Positions 35,747 to 45,443 of a stretch of 64,000 nucleotides of DNA are shown one piece after another. The notes under the pieces are model-generated. The model worked only from the letters and a program-made list of their open reading frames with translations. It had not been told where the DNA came from and ran no database searches. The number at the start of each line of letters is the position of its first letter. Position 1 is the first letter of the stretch. The stretch lies in contig CAWCJO010000003.1 of assembly GCA_963795935.1 (NCBI GenBank), positions 558,001 through 622,000 of the forward strand, written 5' to 3'. Origin of the DNA: JAICMB01 sp963795935. Lineage in GTDB: Bacteria > Acidobacteriota > Terriglobia > Bryobacterales > Bryobacteraceae. Made by a program: the position numbers and the translations under genes.

Positions 35747-35768
35747 GGGCGGGGCAGCGCACCCGCCC
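35747..35768 (+). terminator. Rho-independent terminator
   Basis: A 7-bp stem GGGCGGG/CCCGCCC with an 8-nt loop is followed by TTTCT. It sits 20 nt after the PEP-CTERM locus and in the gap before the convergent glutamate dehydrogenase stop. Confidence 0.6.
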
Positions 35769-35771
35769 TTT

Positions 35772-37052
35772 CTACGCGTAGATCCCACGCAGCCGGATCG
35801 CGCTCGCCACCCGATCGATCGCCAGCATGTAGGCCGCGATGCGGTTGTGTACATTGTGCCGCTCCGCATAGCTCACCACGTCCTTGAAACTGTTCACCAT
35901 GATCTCTTCCAACCGCCCGTTCACCAACTGCTCGTTCCAGAAATAGCCCTGCCGGTCCTGCACCCACTCGAAATACGATACCGTCACGCCGCCCGCATTC
36001 GCCAGGATATCCGGCAGCACGAAAATCTTCTTCTCCGCCAGAATGGCATCCGCCTCCGACGTCGTCGGACCGTTGGCGCCCTCGCAGATGATCTTCGCCC
36101 GGATGCGGTCCGCGTTCGCCGTCGTGATCACGTTCTCCTTCGCCGCCGGCAGCAGCACTTCGCAATCCAACAGCAGAGCTTCGTGCGGATCGATCGGCTC
36201 CGACTCCGTATAGCCCGTGATCGACCCCGTCTCCGCCCGCCATCTCATCAGCGCTTCCGGATCTATGCCGTGCGGATTGTAAACCGCTCCGTCCCACTCG
36301 ATCACGCAAACAATTTTGAATCCCGCGCGCGTCATCAGCTTCGCCGACATCCCGCCCACGTTGCCGAACCCCTGCACCACCACGCGCGCCCGCCCCGGGT
36401 CGATGCCCAACCGCCGCAGCGCCTGCATGGTCACGATCGTGCACCCGCGTCCGGTCGCCTCCGGCCGCCCGCGCGATCCGCCCAGTTCCAGCGGCTTGCC
36501 CGTCACCACCGCCGTCACCGTGTGCCGCTTGTGCATCGAGTAGGTATCCATGATCCAGGACATCGTCTGCGCGTTGGTGTTGATGTCCGGCGCCGGAACG
36601 TCCCGCTCGGGCCCGATAAAGTCGACAATCTCCGCCGTGTAGCGCCGCGTCAGCCGCTCCAGCTCCGCCATCGACAGCAGATCGGGATTGCAAATCACCC
36701 CGCCTTTCCCTCCGCCGAACGGAATATTTACCACCGCGCATTTCCACGTCATCCACGATGCCAGCGCCCGCACTTCATCGAGCGTCACGTCGGGCGCAAA
36801 CCGGATTCCGCCTTTCGCCGGACCGCGCGCGAGCGAATGCTGCACGCGATATCCCGTGAACACCTCGATGCGCCCATCGTCCAACTGCACCGGAATATGC
36901 ACCGTCACTTCCAGCGCCGGCATGCGCAAAACTTTTCGGAGGCCTTCATCGAGGCCCAGCCGCTCGGCCGCTTCGTCAAAGCGCGCCGCCGCGGAAAGCC
37001 AGGGGTTTATCTCAATTTCTTTCTCGACGAACGGGGTCGCTTCGACAACCAT
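35772..37052 (-). CDS. Glutamate dehydrogenase (Glu/Leu/Phe/Val family)
   Basis: 426 aa, typical hexameric GDH length. The substrate domain has 'GYRVQHSLARGPAKGGIRFA' with the catalytic Lys, 'WKCAVVNIPFGGGKGGVICN' and 'DVPAPDINTNAQTMSWIMDT'. The Rossmann domain is 'VVVQGFGNVGGMSAKLM'. Reaction: reversible oxidative deamination of glutamate to 2-oxoglutarate and ammonium. The cofactor (NAD or NADP) is not decided by the motif alone. Strong RBS GGAGGAGC before ATG 37052. It is transcribed toward the PEP-CTERM relic. Confidence 0.95.
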   Translation of the reverse strand: MVVEATPFVEKEIEINPWLSAAARFDEAAERLGLDEGLRKVLRMPALEVTVHIPVQLDDGRIEVFTGYRVQHSLARGPAKGGIRFAPDVTLDEVRALASWMTWKCAVVNIPFGGGKGGVICNPDLLSMAELERLTRRYTAEIVDFIGPERDVPAPDINTNAQTMSWIMDTYSMHKRHTVTAVVTGKPLELGGSRGRPEATGRGCTIVTMQALRRLGIDPGRARVVVQGFGNVGGMSAKLMTRAGFKIVCVIEWDGAVYNPHGIDPEALMRWRAETGSITGYTESEPIDPHEALLLDCEVLLPAAKENVITTANADRIRAKIICEGANGPTTSEADAILAEKKIFVLPDILANAGGVTVSYFEWVQDRQGYFWNEQLVNGRLEEIMVNSFKDVVSYAERHNVHNRIAAYMLAIDRVASAIRLRGIYA

Positions 37053-37134
37053 CTATGCTCCTCCAGCTACATTGTGGCATGTAGGGAAGCGCCCTCCCCG
37101 CGCGCCATGGCACGCCTCAGGAGCGCATTCAGTG

Positions 37135-37422
37135 TTATGGCAGCGAAAGACGAAAACGGTTCCGTCCGATAGGCGTCAGCTCCACTTCGGGAGGTTTCCG
37201 GAGTGGCCAGGGAACTAATCCATGTCGAGATAGCCAGTCCCCAAATACCTGGCCTCTGAATTCAGGACAGGTTTTCCAGAATGTTTGACGCAAAGGGAAC
37301 GTGTCGAGCTCGCCGTCAATTTCGATCTCCACGTTTGACCAATCCTTGCGGAAGTACTGGGCCGCGTTTGAACGGCCAACACTTATCCCATAGGTTCCGC
37401 CCTTCCATCCCTTAGCCGTCAT
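37135..37422 (-). CDS. Small conserved hypothetical protein
   Basis: 95 aa: 'WKGGTYGISVGRSNAAQYF', 'VEIEIDGELDTFPLRQTFW' and 'VFGDWLSRHGLVPWPLRKPP'. I recall similar short proteins in other bacteria but no function. Its ATG overlaps the stop of the aldose epimerase (ATGA), so it is translated in that operon. The clean frame and aromatic content favour a real gene. Confidence 0.65.
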   Translation of the reverse strand: MTAKGWKGGTYGISVGRSNAAQYFRKDWSNVEIEIDGELDTFPLRQTFWKTCPEFRGQVFGDWLSRHGLVPWPLRKPPEVELTPIGRNRFRLSLP

Positions 37423-38420
37423 ACCAGAGCGCCGTTCCTCAACTCAGAATCCGCTGGGCTGAATCCAGAAGCTCTCTTGCCACCGCGCGCCCCCGGCGGA
37501 ATCGATTGCAGCTCCGAGTACGCCCCCGAATGCGCCAGATTGAACGCGTCCGTCACCGCCGTCATCGGCTCGAAGCAGATGAAATCTTTCCCCCCCGGCG
37601 CATACACCACCGCAACCTGAAACTTCGGCCCATAACGGATCGAGATCTTCTGCCGCGCGCCCCGCACCCAGAACTGGTCGTCGTGATCGACCGCCCCGAA
37701 AACGTCGTCAAGCTGGCGCCCGGCGAGCGGAACCGGATCGGGCAGGCTGTTTGGCTTCGTCTCTCCGGTTGGAATCAGCTTACTCGACAACTCGTAATGT
37801 TCCCGCGCGGGGATGTGAACGGTCCATTGGTCGCGCGGCGCATCGCCGATTCGATAATACGGATGAAAGCCGATGCACAGCGGCAGGGGATCGGCCGATA
37901 AATTCTCGATCGCGGTGCGCACTTCAAGTATGCCGCCCGCCAGCCGGTACGTCATGTCGATCGCGTGCGCGAAGGGAAACTGCGCCATCAGCGCCGGGTC
38001 TTTCCAGAACTCCAGACGGCTGGTGACCTCCGCGCCCTTCGCGTCGCTATGCAGATTCACCACCCGCCAGTCGTTCGAAAACGAGAGCAAACCATGAATC
38101 GGCTGCCCCAACCCATCGCGCCGGATATTCCCCAGATCCGTTTTCAGCAGGTACTGCTTGCCGTTCGCCCAATAGCCGTCATGATCGAGGCGGTTGGCCC
38201 ACGGCGCCAGAAACGGAATGCCCGCCAGCCCCGGCTTCGCTTTAAAATCCGCCAGACTGCCATACGGCCAAAAGAGAACGTCGTTCCCGTTGACCTTGAA
38301 CTCGTAGGCGACATTTCCCACCGCCGGCACGATCGATACTTCGGCATGATGCGCGGCATCGGCAAGCCGCACGACTTCAAAACCATCGACGCTAATTTTG
38401 CGGGCGGAATAACCGGACAT
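37419..38420 (-). CDS. Aldose 1-epimerase family protein
   Basis: 333 aa from ATG 38420. The galactose-mutarotase fold segments are 'GNDVLFWPYGSLADFK', 'GIPFLAPWANRLDHDGYW', 'HGLLSFSNDWRVV' with a candidate catalytic His, 'CIGFHPYYRI' with the second His, and 'ICFEPMTAVTDAFNLA' with the Glu. It interconverts alpha and beta sugar anomers, or hexose-6-phosphate variants. The frame extends upstream to 38513 over a hydrophobic stretch ('AVAAALLLAPPLVS'), so a signal peptide cannot be excluded; that version would overlap the neighbour by 58 nt. Confidence 0.88.
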   Translation of the reverse strand: MSGYSARKISVDGFEVVRLADAAHHAEVSIVPAVGNVAYEFKVNGNDVLFWPYGSLADFKAKPGLAGIPFLAPWANRLDHDGYWANGKQYLLKTDLGNIRRDGLGQPIHGLLSFSNDWRVVNLHSDAKGAEVTSRLEFWKDPALMAQFPFAHAIDMTYRLAGGILEVRTAIENLSADPLPLCIGFHPYYRIGDAPRDQWTVHIPAREHYELSSKLIPTGETKPNSLPDPVPLAGRQLDDVFGAVDHDDQFWVRGARQKISIRYGPKFQVAVVYAPGGKDFICFEPMTAVTDAFNLAHSGAYSELQSIPPGARGGKRASGFSPADSELRNGALV

Positions 38421-38455
38421 GCTCACGAGCGGCGGCGCAAGAAGAAGAGCGGCCG

Positions 38456-38884
38456 CTACGGCTCGATGGACTCGCGCAGATCGAGGTCGGTGTATTTCTG
38501 ACAGCACACGCACTTACCCGGACTGTAAGTGCGAATATAGCAGACGTCGCACCAATACGTGATCATCAGCCGTTTGCCGTCCTTATGAACGAACATGGCC
38601 TTGCTGGTGATGGGATCGATCGCGAAATGGTCCGGCGATTTGAAGTGCCCGATGGCCTCGAAATCCATGCCGGCGAGCCGTGCATCGTTCAAAACGAGCG
38701 TGGTCGCGTCGTCGCCTTCCAGGTAGATCAGCTTGTGATCCACGCTCTCGAGCGCGGGCTGATTCCCCGGCCCCTTCACCAGCTTGCCGCGAATCGATAA
38801 GCCCGGTACGCTCGTCGCCAGCCCAAGCGGGATAAGAGAAAACGCGGAGACCAGAAAAACCGCCGCTGAGATCGGTCGCAGCAT
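38456..38884 (-). CDS. Secreted Cys-rich protein of unknown function
   Basis: 142 aa from ATG 38884 with RBS AAAGGAG. Signal peptide 'AAVFLVSAFSLIPLGLATS'. The mature part has 'HKLIYLEGDDATTLVLNDAR', 'HFAIDPITSKAMFVHKDGKR' and a C-terminal cluster 'YWCDVCYIRTYSPGKCVCCQ' with five Cys (CxxC and CxCC). The cluster suggests zinc, copper or iron-sulfur binding, or disulfides in the periplasm. I do not recognise a named family. The upstream frame to 39058 belongs to the transposase-like relic and not to this gene. Confidence 0.75.
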   Translation of the reverse strand: MLRPISAAVFLVSAFSLIPLGLATSVPGLSIRGKLVKGPGNQPALESVDHKLIYLEGDDATTLVLNDARLAGMDFEAIGHFKSPDHFAIDPITSKAMFVHKDGKRLMITYWCDVCYIRTYSPGKCVCCQKYTDLDLRESIEP

Positions 38885-39284
38885 GGCTCCTTTCTTATTA
38901 TATCGCCGCCAACCGTCCGAATCGGCCAATCCCCCGAAAGGTAGATTCCGGGAGTCCTTCGTAAAACACGCTTCGGGCTCCAACAAGTTAGCTGGTTTCA
39001 GGCATGGCTTTCGGCTTAATCGAGCCTCGAAACCGAGCTGTTCGAGTCGCGCGAGCAAGCGGTTTGTTGCGCGCTCGCGCGTGGAGGCGGTCCGAGTAGT
39101 CCGCTCCTTGTTCGCGGTAACGCGAGCCGTCCCGGATCACAACCTGCGCGAGGGCGAGTCGCAGGCGAGCCGCGGAGGGTGTGCGAGTGGTGGGACACGG
39201 TGGGATGCCGAGCCCACTTTGAACACGACCCCGCCGTTCTCTTGTGGCGTTCCCCGAAGCGCCCCGCGTGTCATGGAGCATCTA
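38885..39284. other. Gap holding a probable transposase relic
   Basis: On the minus strand the pieces 'SRYREQGADYSDRLHARAR' and 'LLARLEQLGFEARL' lie in adjoining frames near 39170-39030. They look like the C-terminal end seen in several transposases. There is no complete frame, no terminal inverted repeat and no direct target duplication that I can see. The assignment is tentative; the remainder holds nothing recognisable. Confidence 0.4.
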
Positions 39285-41321
39285 TTATCGGCGATGCCGC
39301 TCGGGAATGTGCTCGGCGGGTCTGGCTTTCAAACGAATGGTCGCTATTCCGCCGTCGCCCGCGCCGATCGTGATTCGATACAGGCCCGTAACCGGGTCAT
39401 AGGAAGTTTTCACAACCGCGCCGTCGTTCACTCTTGCGATGGAGGGCCGCACTCGCGCATAGGCGAGCAGCGTTCTGGTCTGCTCGCCCGCAGCGAACTG
39501 AACGGTGGCTTCCATGCGACCGTCGTCGGAGAGGGAAGCAAGCCGTTTTTTGCCCCACGGCACGAACTGGCCGGTGTCGCCGATCAGCGCGATTCCCGAC
39601 ATCCCGATCGGCACGACAACGTAGTAGGCGCTCTCGGAGCTCATCTGAGCCGTAAAAGTTTCGCCGGGCTTCAAGGCTGCGCCTGTTTGAGCGAACGCAT
39701 CGTAGATGAATACCGGGCCCGTCATGCCTAGATCCGCGGGCGTAAACTCGACAAGGTGGTCGGAGGTGCGCGCGTACGCGAATATGTATGCGGCCCGCAG
39801 ATCGCCGAAATCCGTATGGGACCAGGCGAGCATTGGCTTACCGGAGGATTGCGCATCGGCGACGATGCTTTCGTCCATCGGGACCAGCGGCGCGTCGGGT
39901 TTGACGATCACGCCATCCGCGCGCACGGCTTGGAGCAGCATCGCCGCATCCGCCTGCCCGAGCGCGTCGCCGACGCCGACCGGACCGGCGGACAGGGTCG
40001 CGAGCAGCAGGTTGTCGCGCTCCGCGCTGAAGAAGACATCGGCCCAGGGGTAGAGGCCAAGCGCGGACGCCAATTGCGATCCATATACAAACTCGTCCCA
40101 ACGATTGTTGTTGAAGCGGTCCTCGCTGACGCGCGCCGTGCGCACGTTCTGATAGGCCGTGCTCTGCAGTAGGTGGCGCGGCAGCGGCATACAGTACTGA
40201 ATCGCGATGCTCCGATCCGACATTGCCGCGGCCATGTTCGACAGAAAAGCATCGCGGGCGTTCGCGGGCGCGTCAGCCTGCGCTCCCAGCCAGTCTTGCT
40301 CGAACGCGATTACACCCGCGTTCTGGAGATAGCTCGCTGTCTCGGTCCAATAGAGAGGATCGGTAATAACGTTTCCCGCCATGCTGTATTCGGAGCGATA
40401 CGGGCTCGCCGCATCGATCCAGCGCGCATGTGTGATCAGTGGCAACGCCAAGTTTGTTTGGAAGGTTTCAAGCGACTGCGGAAACAAAGTCGCATCGGCC
40501 ACGTACCGGTAAATGCCGTCCGCGTTGTCGGACCACTGCGCATTCGGACCCTTCGGATAGAACCAACTATCGAGCTGCACGTAGGCGATCGGAACGCCTT
40601 TCGCTTTAAACTCATCGCGTATTGCCAGGAGCGTTCCTGGATATCCAAGATTGCCGTCGAAATTGTAATAGTAGGTAGCTCCGGCATCCGTCCAATATCC
40701 GAGCCGTTCGAGCACCGCGTCCGCGTCATTCGGGATAGGCGGCTTGCCCTGCAGCATCGTCAACGCATGCCCCCAGCCAGCTATGGTTGCGCCGATACCG
40801 CGGCCGGCATAGAGCAGCATTACGTTCGAGCCGGCGGCAGCGCCATCGTCGGTCCCGATCTGGATCGATCCGTCCACGCCATGCGTTAGATGCGTCGTAT
40901 CGAAGTGCGCCGCGGGAGAAACGACGAACGTGTTCCGCTGCCCGTCGAAGAATACCCAGGGGCCGTACGGCGGAAAAGTGTTGAACGTCTTCAGTGCGAA
41001 GACGCCGTTATAGCCGAGCTGATATGGAAGCGCGGGGTAAGACGCGATCTCGGGGATATTTGTGAGCAGAATCGCGGGCGCATTCGCGTGAACTCTGATA
41101 GAGGACGAGCTGTTTGCCGTCGTGGCGATCACTTCCGTGTATGGCCCCAGTCCATCGATGCCGCCGTTCTGCGTTACCGTCTGAATGCCGCCGGGTAACT
41201 GTCCCGTGAACGGCGCCTCGAAGCCATCGACGGTGACGCTGAAACTTCCGTTATCTTGTATGGTTGCGGTAACGGGTCCTTGTGTGACCGCGGCGAAAAG
41301 GAAAAAGAGCGGGAGGACCAT
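39285..41321 (-). CDS. Secreted glycoside hydrolase-like protein (GH31/GH36-type TIM barrel)
   Basis: 678 aa from ATG 41321 (the frame also allows GTG 41333). Signal peptide 'MVLPLFFLFAAVTQG'. An N-terminal beta-sandwich precedes a barrel with 'ERLGYWTDAGATYYYNFDGN', 'GVPIAYVQLDSWFYPKGP', 'DAGVIAFEQDWLG'-like 'NAGVIAFEQDWLGAQADAP' and 'AIQYCMPLPRHLLQS'. The Asp residues in 'QLDSW' and 'EQDWL' sit where GH31/GH36 nucleophile and acid-base Asp are found. A C-terminal beta-domain ends the protein. Likely an exported alpha-glycosidase; substrate unknown. Confidence 0.75.
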   Translation of the reverse strand: MVLPLFFLFAAVTQGPVTATIQDNGSFSVTVDGFEAPFTGQLPGGIQTVTQNGGIDGLGPYTEVIATTANSSSSIRVHANAPAILLTNIPEIASYPALPYQLGYNGVFALKTFNTFPPYGPWVFFDGQRNTFVVSPAAHFDTTHLTHGVDGSIQIGTDDGAAAGSNVMLLYAGRGIGATIAGWGHALTMLQGKPPIPNDADAVLERLGYWTDAGATYYYNFDGNLGYPGTLLAIRDEFKAKGVPIAYVQLDSWFYPKGPNAQWSDNADGIYRYVADATLFPQSLETFQTNLALPLITHARWIDAASPYRSEYSMAGNVITDPLYWTETASYLQNAGVIAFEQDWLGAQADAPANARDAFLSNMAAAMSDRSIAIQYCMPLPRHLLQSTAYQNVRTARVSEDRFNNNRWDEFVYGSQLASALGLYPWADVFFSAERDNLLLATLSAGPVGVGDALGQADAAMLLQAVRADGVIVKPDAPLVPMDESIVADAQSSGKPMLAWSHTDFGDLRAAYIFAYARTSDHLVEFTPADLGMTGPVFIYDAFAQTGAALKPGETFTAQMSSESAYYVVVPIGMSGIALIGDTGQFVPWGKKRLASLSDDGRMEATVQFAAGEQTRTLLAYARVRPSIARVNDGAVVKTSYDPVTGLYRITIGAGDGGIATIRLKARPAEHIPERHRR

Positions 41322-41326
41322 GCTCA

Positions 41327-41446
41327 CCCCCACCCGGCACTATACATCATGAGGCGTCCACGATGCTCCGGCGAACTGAGGGCGCAAACGAAAAACCTTT
41401 TCTCGTGCACGTCCAGAGCTGCGCAACGGCGGTATAGCCCCTTCAT
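41327..41446 (-). mobile_element. IS110-family transposase relic, N-terminus only
   Basis: From an ATG at 41446 the frame reads 'MKGLYRRCAALDVHEKRFFV', the N-terminal DEDD-domain start of IS110 transposases ('GIDVHKKTVVA'-like), and then ends after about 40 codons. The rest of the element is missing. Confidence 0.6.
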
Positions 41447-42227
41447 GGCAGTTCTCCTCTGCCGCGAGTGCCGGACGCAGCTGGAAAACGAGACATTCCT
41501 TCGCGTGCTCTCCGCCTTTGCGGCGGAGGCGACATTCTGTTGTGCCATGCACAACAAGTACATGCGTCCAGGCCAGATTCACAAACGGGCCGTAGGCGCC
41601 GACTGGATACCGGCGTTCTCAACGCCCGCGCGACTGAGCGGCATACTGCGCCCCTTGCAGCGTTTCATACGCCGCTGCGCTCCCAGGCATGGGCGAGTCA
41701 CAACAATCTTATCCTTCCATTTCAATAACTTACGAGCAATCGCTTGGGCCCGCCATGCTATAGTTGAATTTGGGAAGGTTGATAGTACCCGCCCCAACCC
41801 TTAAAGTGAGGGAGGAACTTGGTTGGCCAACCAAAATTCACTACCGAAAAACCGGCCGGCGTGGCCCCCACAAACATGGGGAGTGCAATAAGAATCGCTG
41901 TGAACCGGTGGAGCTGCTCCTGGCGGTCATCATATGACCGGACCGCTGACAACGAAGCTTGGACATTCAGGAGAGAAGTCTGCGGGAATGGGCATTGAGC
42001 CTGTACCCCGTCTAGCGCTTCTGGAAGATACTGCCAGCCGAAGTTGGTAAGTCTTCATCCAATGCGGACCATCGGGCGCCTCGGCCGGTCTCGTACGTGG
42101 GATCGGCCGGGGGTCAAGCTGTTCTAAGTTTTTTCTACAGTGCGCGGGGCCGAAGTGTGCCCGCGCGCGCCAAAACACAGTGAGTCCGGCCCCGAGTGCG
42201 AGCGCACAATGGTTATACCCTAAAAAG
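41447..42227. other. Gap with no supported gene
   Basis: 781 nt between the IS110 relic and the M1 peptidase. Frames are short and unconvincing. A perfect 16-nt palindrome TTGGTTGGCCAACCAA lies at 41819-41834 without a loop or T-tract. It may be element-derived debris. Confidence 0.5.
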
Positions 42228-44629
42228 GTGACCCGCATCGCTTTTTTCCTGGCCACCGCCGCTTCGCTCGCGCCCCTGCGCGCCCTCCCCACCACAGCCT
42301 CGGAGCTTGCCGGCCAGCTCGCCCACATCTCCCTCGACCCCGCCTCCTGCTACCGCGTCACCGAACTGAATTTCTCTAAAGAAGACGTCCGCATCTATCT
42401 CACCTCCGGCTACATTTCGTTCGCCAAGGAAATCCACGGCAAAACCATCGGGGCCGTTTTCACGACCGATATCGAGGCCGGCGACGCCGAGATCCTGCTT
42501 CTCCCGCCTTACCGCGGCGAGCGCCTCTCGCTCGCGAATTTCACCGGCTCTCCGAATCTCGACGAGCATTTCAAGGCCGCCGTCATGATCTTCACCGACT
42601 CCACCGGAGCGGATCTGGAATCCGCGCTCCAATCGCGCGCCGCTCCCAAAAACGCGGAGATCGGCGCGCTCTTCGCGGAGCGCTGGACGCCTGCGCTGCG
42701 CAATCTGGCTGAAAGCTTTCAGGTGCGCGTGGTGGGCGACCTGCTTTCGGGCGCCTCCAGCCCCGGAATGTTCTATATGGGCGCGGCGGGGTCGAAGCTG
42801 GGAAACTTCGATGTGCTGTACGACTCGCGCGGAAGCGATCAGATCGCGATCGGCCAGATGGCCTACCGCGACGGCCAGCCCTATTTCAACATGTGGACCA
42901 GTTTCCCCGGCAGGAAAAAACGCGCCGCCCCGCAAGCCGAAGCTCCCCCGCCGCTCGCGCTCGACAATTATCGCATCGACGCCGCCATCCGCGCCGACCT
43001 CTCTCTGGACGTCACAACGCAAGCCACCCTCACCGTCGAGCGAGCCAACGGTCCCGCGCTTCCGTTTTGGATTTCCAGCGCCATGCGCGTCAGCGCCGTC
43101 TCCATCGATGGACAGCCCGCCGAAGTATTTCAGCGCGAATCGCTGCGCTCCAATCTCATTCGTGGAGGCGGCAATGAAGAGTTCCTGGTCGTCTTGCCGG
43201 CTCCGTCTAGACCCCTCTAAACCGCATCAAATCGAATTCCATCATGAAGGCGACGTTATTTCCACTGCCGGCGAGCGCGTCTTTTTCGTCAGTTCCCGCG
43301 GCATCTGGTATCCGCGCGTGGGCTCCGCCTTCGCGCGCTTCGACTTGACGTTCCACTATCCGCGCGACCTCGTGCTGGTCTCAACCGGCGATCTCGTTTC
43401 CACCCGTACGGAAGGCGAATGGCGCATTTCCTCATTTCACGCGCCCTCCCCGATCCGATTCGCGGGCTTTAACCTCGGCGCCTATAATTGCGTTTCCCGC
43501 GCGCGCGGCGTCTTGAAAGTGGACGTTTGCGCCAACCGCGAAATGGAAGCCGCGCTGCGGCGGCCGGCTGTTCCCGACGATCGCATCGCTCTCGCCCCCG
43601 CCCAAACCATCGGACGGGTCCGTCGGCCGCTCCTCAATCCCCCTCCGCTCGCTCCTCCGCCGAATCCGGCGGCGCGGCTCGATAAGCTCGCCGACGATGT
43701 CGCGGGAGCGCTCGAATTCATGTCCGCCCAGTTCGGGCCGCCTCCCATCCGCCATGTCACCGTGTCTCCCATTCCCGGCAGCTTCGGCCAGGGTTTTCCG
43801 GGATTGATTTACCTTTCCACGCTTTCCTATCTGGACGTATCCCAACGTCCCGCCGCCGCTCGCAACACCTACAAGGACCTCCTCTTCTCCGACGTGCTCG
43901 TGGCGCACGAGGCGGCGCACCAATGGTGGGGCAACCTGGTGACCGCCGCCGGATATCAGGATGAATGGCTCATGGAATCGCTCGCCGACTATTCGGCCCT
44001 TATGTATCTGGAGAAGAAAAGCGGCCCCCGCGCGCTCGATACCGTGCTCGACCGCTATCGCAACGATCTGCTCAAAAAGACCGATAGCGGGCGAACGGTC
44101 GAATCCGCCGGACCCATCGTCTGGGGCATCCGTCTCTTGTCGTCCCAAGCGCCCCAATCCTGGCGCGCCATTACATACGAAAAGGGCGCCTGGATTCTGC
44201 ACATGTTGCGCCGCCGTCTGGGTGACGAGCGGTTCACCGCCATGCTGCGCGAGATCTGCGCCAAGTACCGCTTCCGCCCCCTCGCCACCGAGGAGTTCCG
44301 TCAAATCGCGCAGCGCTTCAGCCCCCCTAAATCCCCCGATCCCGAGCTGCGCGCCTTCTTCGATAACTGGATCTACGGTACCGGTATACCCGCGGTGAAG
44401 ATGACGCAGTCGATCCGCGCGGGCAAAATTACGGGCACTCTGACCGCAACCGGCGCGGGCGACGATTTCACCGGCCTCGTCCCCGTGGAGCTGCCAGCAA
44501 GGACGCAGGAAAGCGGTGTACTGGTTGCAAGCCTCGAGCGATGGCTCCTCGTTTTCGATTCCGTTGCATCCGCCCGTTGCCGGAGCGAGGGTCTCGCTTT
44601 CGGCCAACGACACCCTAATAAAGAAATGA
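42228..44629 (+). CDS. M1-family metallopeptidase, two frameshifts
   Basis: The gene begins with a signal peptide (GTG 42228, 'RIAFFLATAASLAPLRALP'; GTG 42180 is possible) and a ~330-residue N-terminal region. The frame changes near 43206; removing one T gives 'LPAPLDPSKPHQIEFHHEGD'. The peptidase core carries 'LVAHEAAHQWWGNLV' and, 18 residues on, the Glu of 'WLMESLADYSALM', i.e. the HExxH-x18-E zinc site. A second frame change near 44510 is cured by removing one G ('ARTQKAVYWLQASSDGSSFS'), after which the protein ends 'SLSANDTLIKK'. 2402 minus 2 nt gives 799 codons. Aminopeptidase-type activity is expected in the periplasm. The stop overlaps the SDR start (ATGA). Confidence 0.87.
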
Positions 44630-45345
44630 GCACTCTATTTTTATCCGGACGCAACGCCGTAGTGACCGGCGGAACGCGCGGTATCGGACTCGCGATCGCG
44701 CGCGCGTTGGCCGAGGCCGGAGCCGCGGTCGCCATATGCGGTCGCACCGCGGCGGCGGTCGAGAAGACCGCGCGCGAGCTTGCCGCGCAAACCGCCGCCA
44801 AAGTCGTCGGCGCCCCTGCCGATGTGTCCGACAGCGGCCAGGTTTCAAATTTCTTCCAATTCGTCGATGCAACGCTGGGCGGCCTCGACATCCTTATCAA
44901 CAACGCCGGTGTGGGTGTGTTTCGCAGCGCCGCCGACTTATCGCTGGAGGATTGGCATCGCACCTTGGATACAAATCTCTCTGGTGTTTTTTACTGCTGC
45001 CATGAAGCTTTGCCACGCATGAAGCGGCGCGGCGGCGGTTATGTGATCAACATCGGCAGCCTGGCCGGGAAGAACGCCATCCCCGGCGGCGCCGCCTACA
45101 ACGCCTCCAAGTTCGGCCTGAACGGCTTCAGCGAAGCGATGATGCTCGACCACCGTTACGATGACATTCGCGTCAGCACCATCATGCCTGGAAGTGTCGC
45201 TACGGATTTCGATTCGGGCGCCACCAAAGCAGAGTGGAAGATCGCTCCCGAGGACATCGCCGCAATCGTAATTACCCTCCTCGGCATGCCCGCGCGCACG
45301 CTCGTCAGCCGCGTCGAGGTAAGGCCCGCTAAACCAAAGAAGTAA
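44626..45345 (+). CDS. Short-chain dehydrogenase/reductase
   Basis: 239 aa from ATG 44626. NAD(P) site 'VVTGGTRGIGLAIARALAEA', 'LDILINNAGVGVF', catalytic Ser in 'VINIGSLAGKNAIPGG' and the YxxxK pair in 'AAYNASKFGLNGFSEAMM'. Classical SDR of 3-ketoacyl or sugar type; substrate unknown. The start overlaps the M1 peptidase stop by ATGA, so it is co-translated. In the raw sequence its frame is continuous with the peptidase because of the peptidase's second frameshift; that apparent fusion is an artefact. Confidence 0.92.
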   Translation: MSTLFLSGRNAVVTGGTRGIGLAIARALAEAGAAVAICGRTAAAVEKTARELAAQTAAKVVGAPADVSDSGQVSNFFQFVDATLGGLDILINNAGVGVFRSAADLSLEDWHRTLDTNLSGVFYCCHEALPRMKRRGGGYVINIGSLAGKNAIPGGAAYNASKFGLNGFSEAMMLDHRYDDIRVSTIMPGSVATDFDSGATKAEWKIAPEDIAAIVITLLGMPARTLVSRVEVRPAKPKK

Positions 45346-45443
45346 CTGCCGGTAACGACTCCTCCCAGGTTTGGCAAATAACCTGCTGATATCTAGATCA
45401 GAGAGAGCGGAAGTCGGTCGATAAGACAAAAGAGGTAGCGAAT

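Noticed and set aside
35403..37172. Plus-strand frame of 589 codons over glutamate dehydrogenase
   Set aside because: Only its first ~60 codons match the PEP-CTERM relic; the rest is antisense to GDH and Arg/His-rich.
38784..39731. Plus-strand frame of 315 codons
   Set aside because: Crosses the starts of two minus-strand genes and a relic; no coherent protein.
41819..41834. Perfect 16-nt palindrome TTGGTTGGCCAACCAA
   Set aside because: No loop, no T-tract and no adjacent gene start; insufficient to call a site.
42811..45345. Apparent 844-residue peptidase-SDR fusion
   Set aside because: The join exists only because of a +1 indel near 44510; correcting it gives a normal peptidase stop overlapping the SDR ATG.
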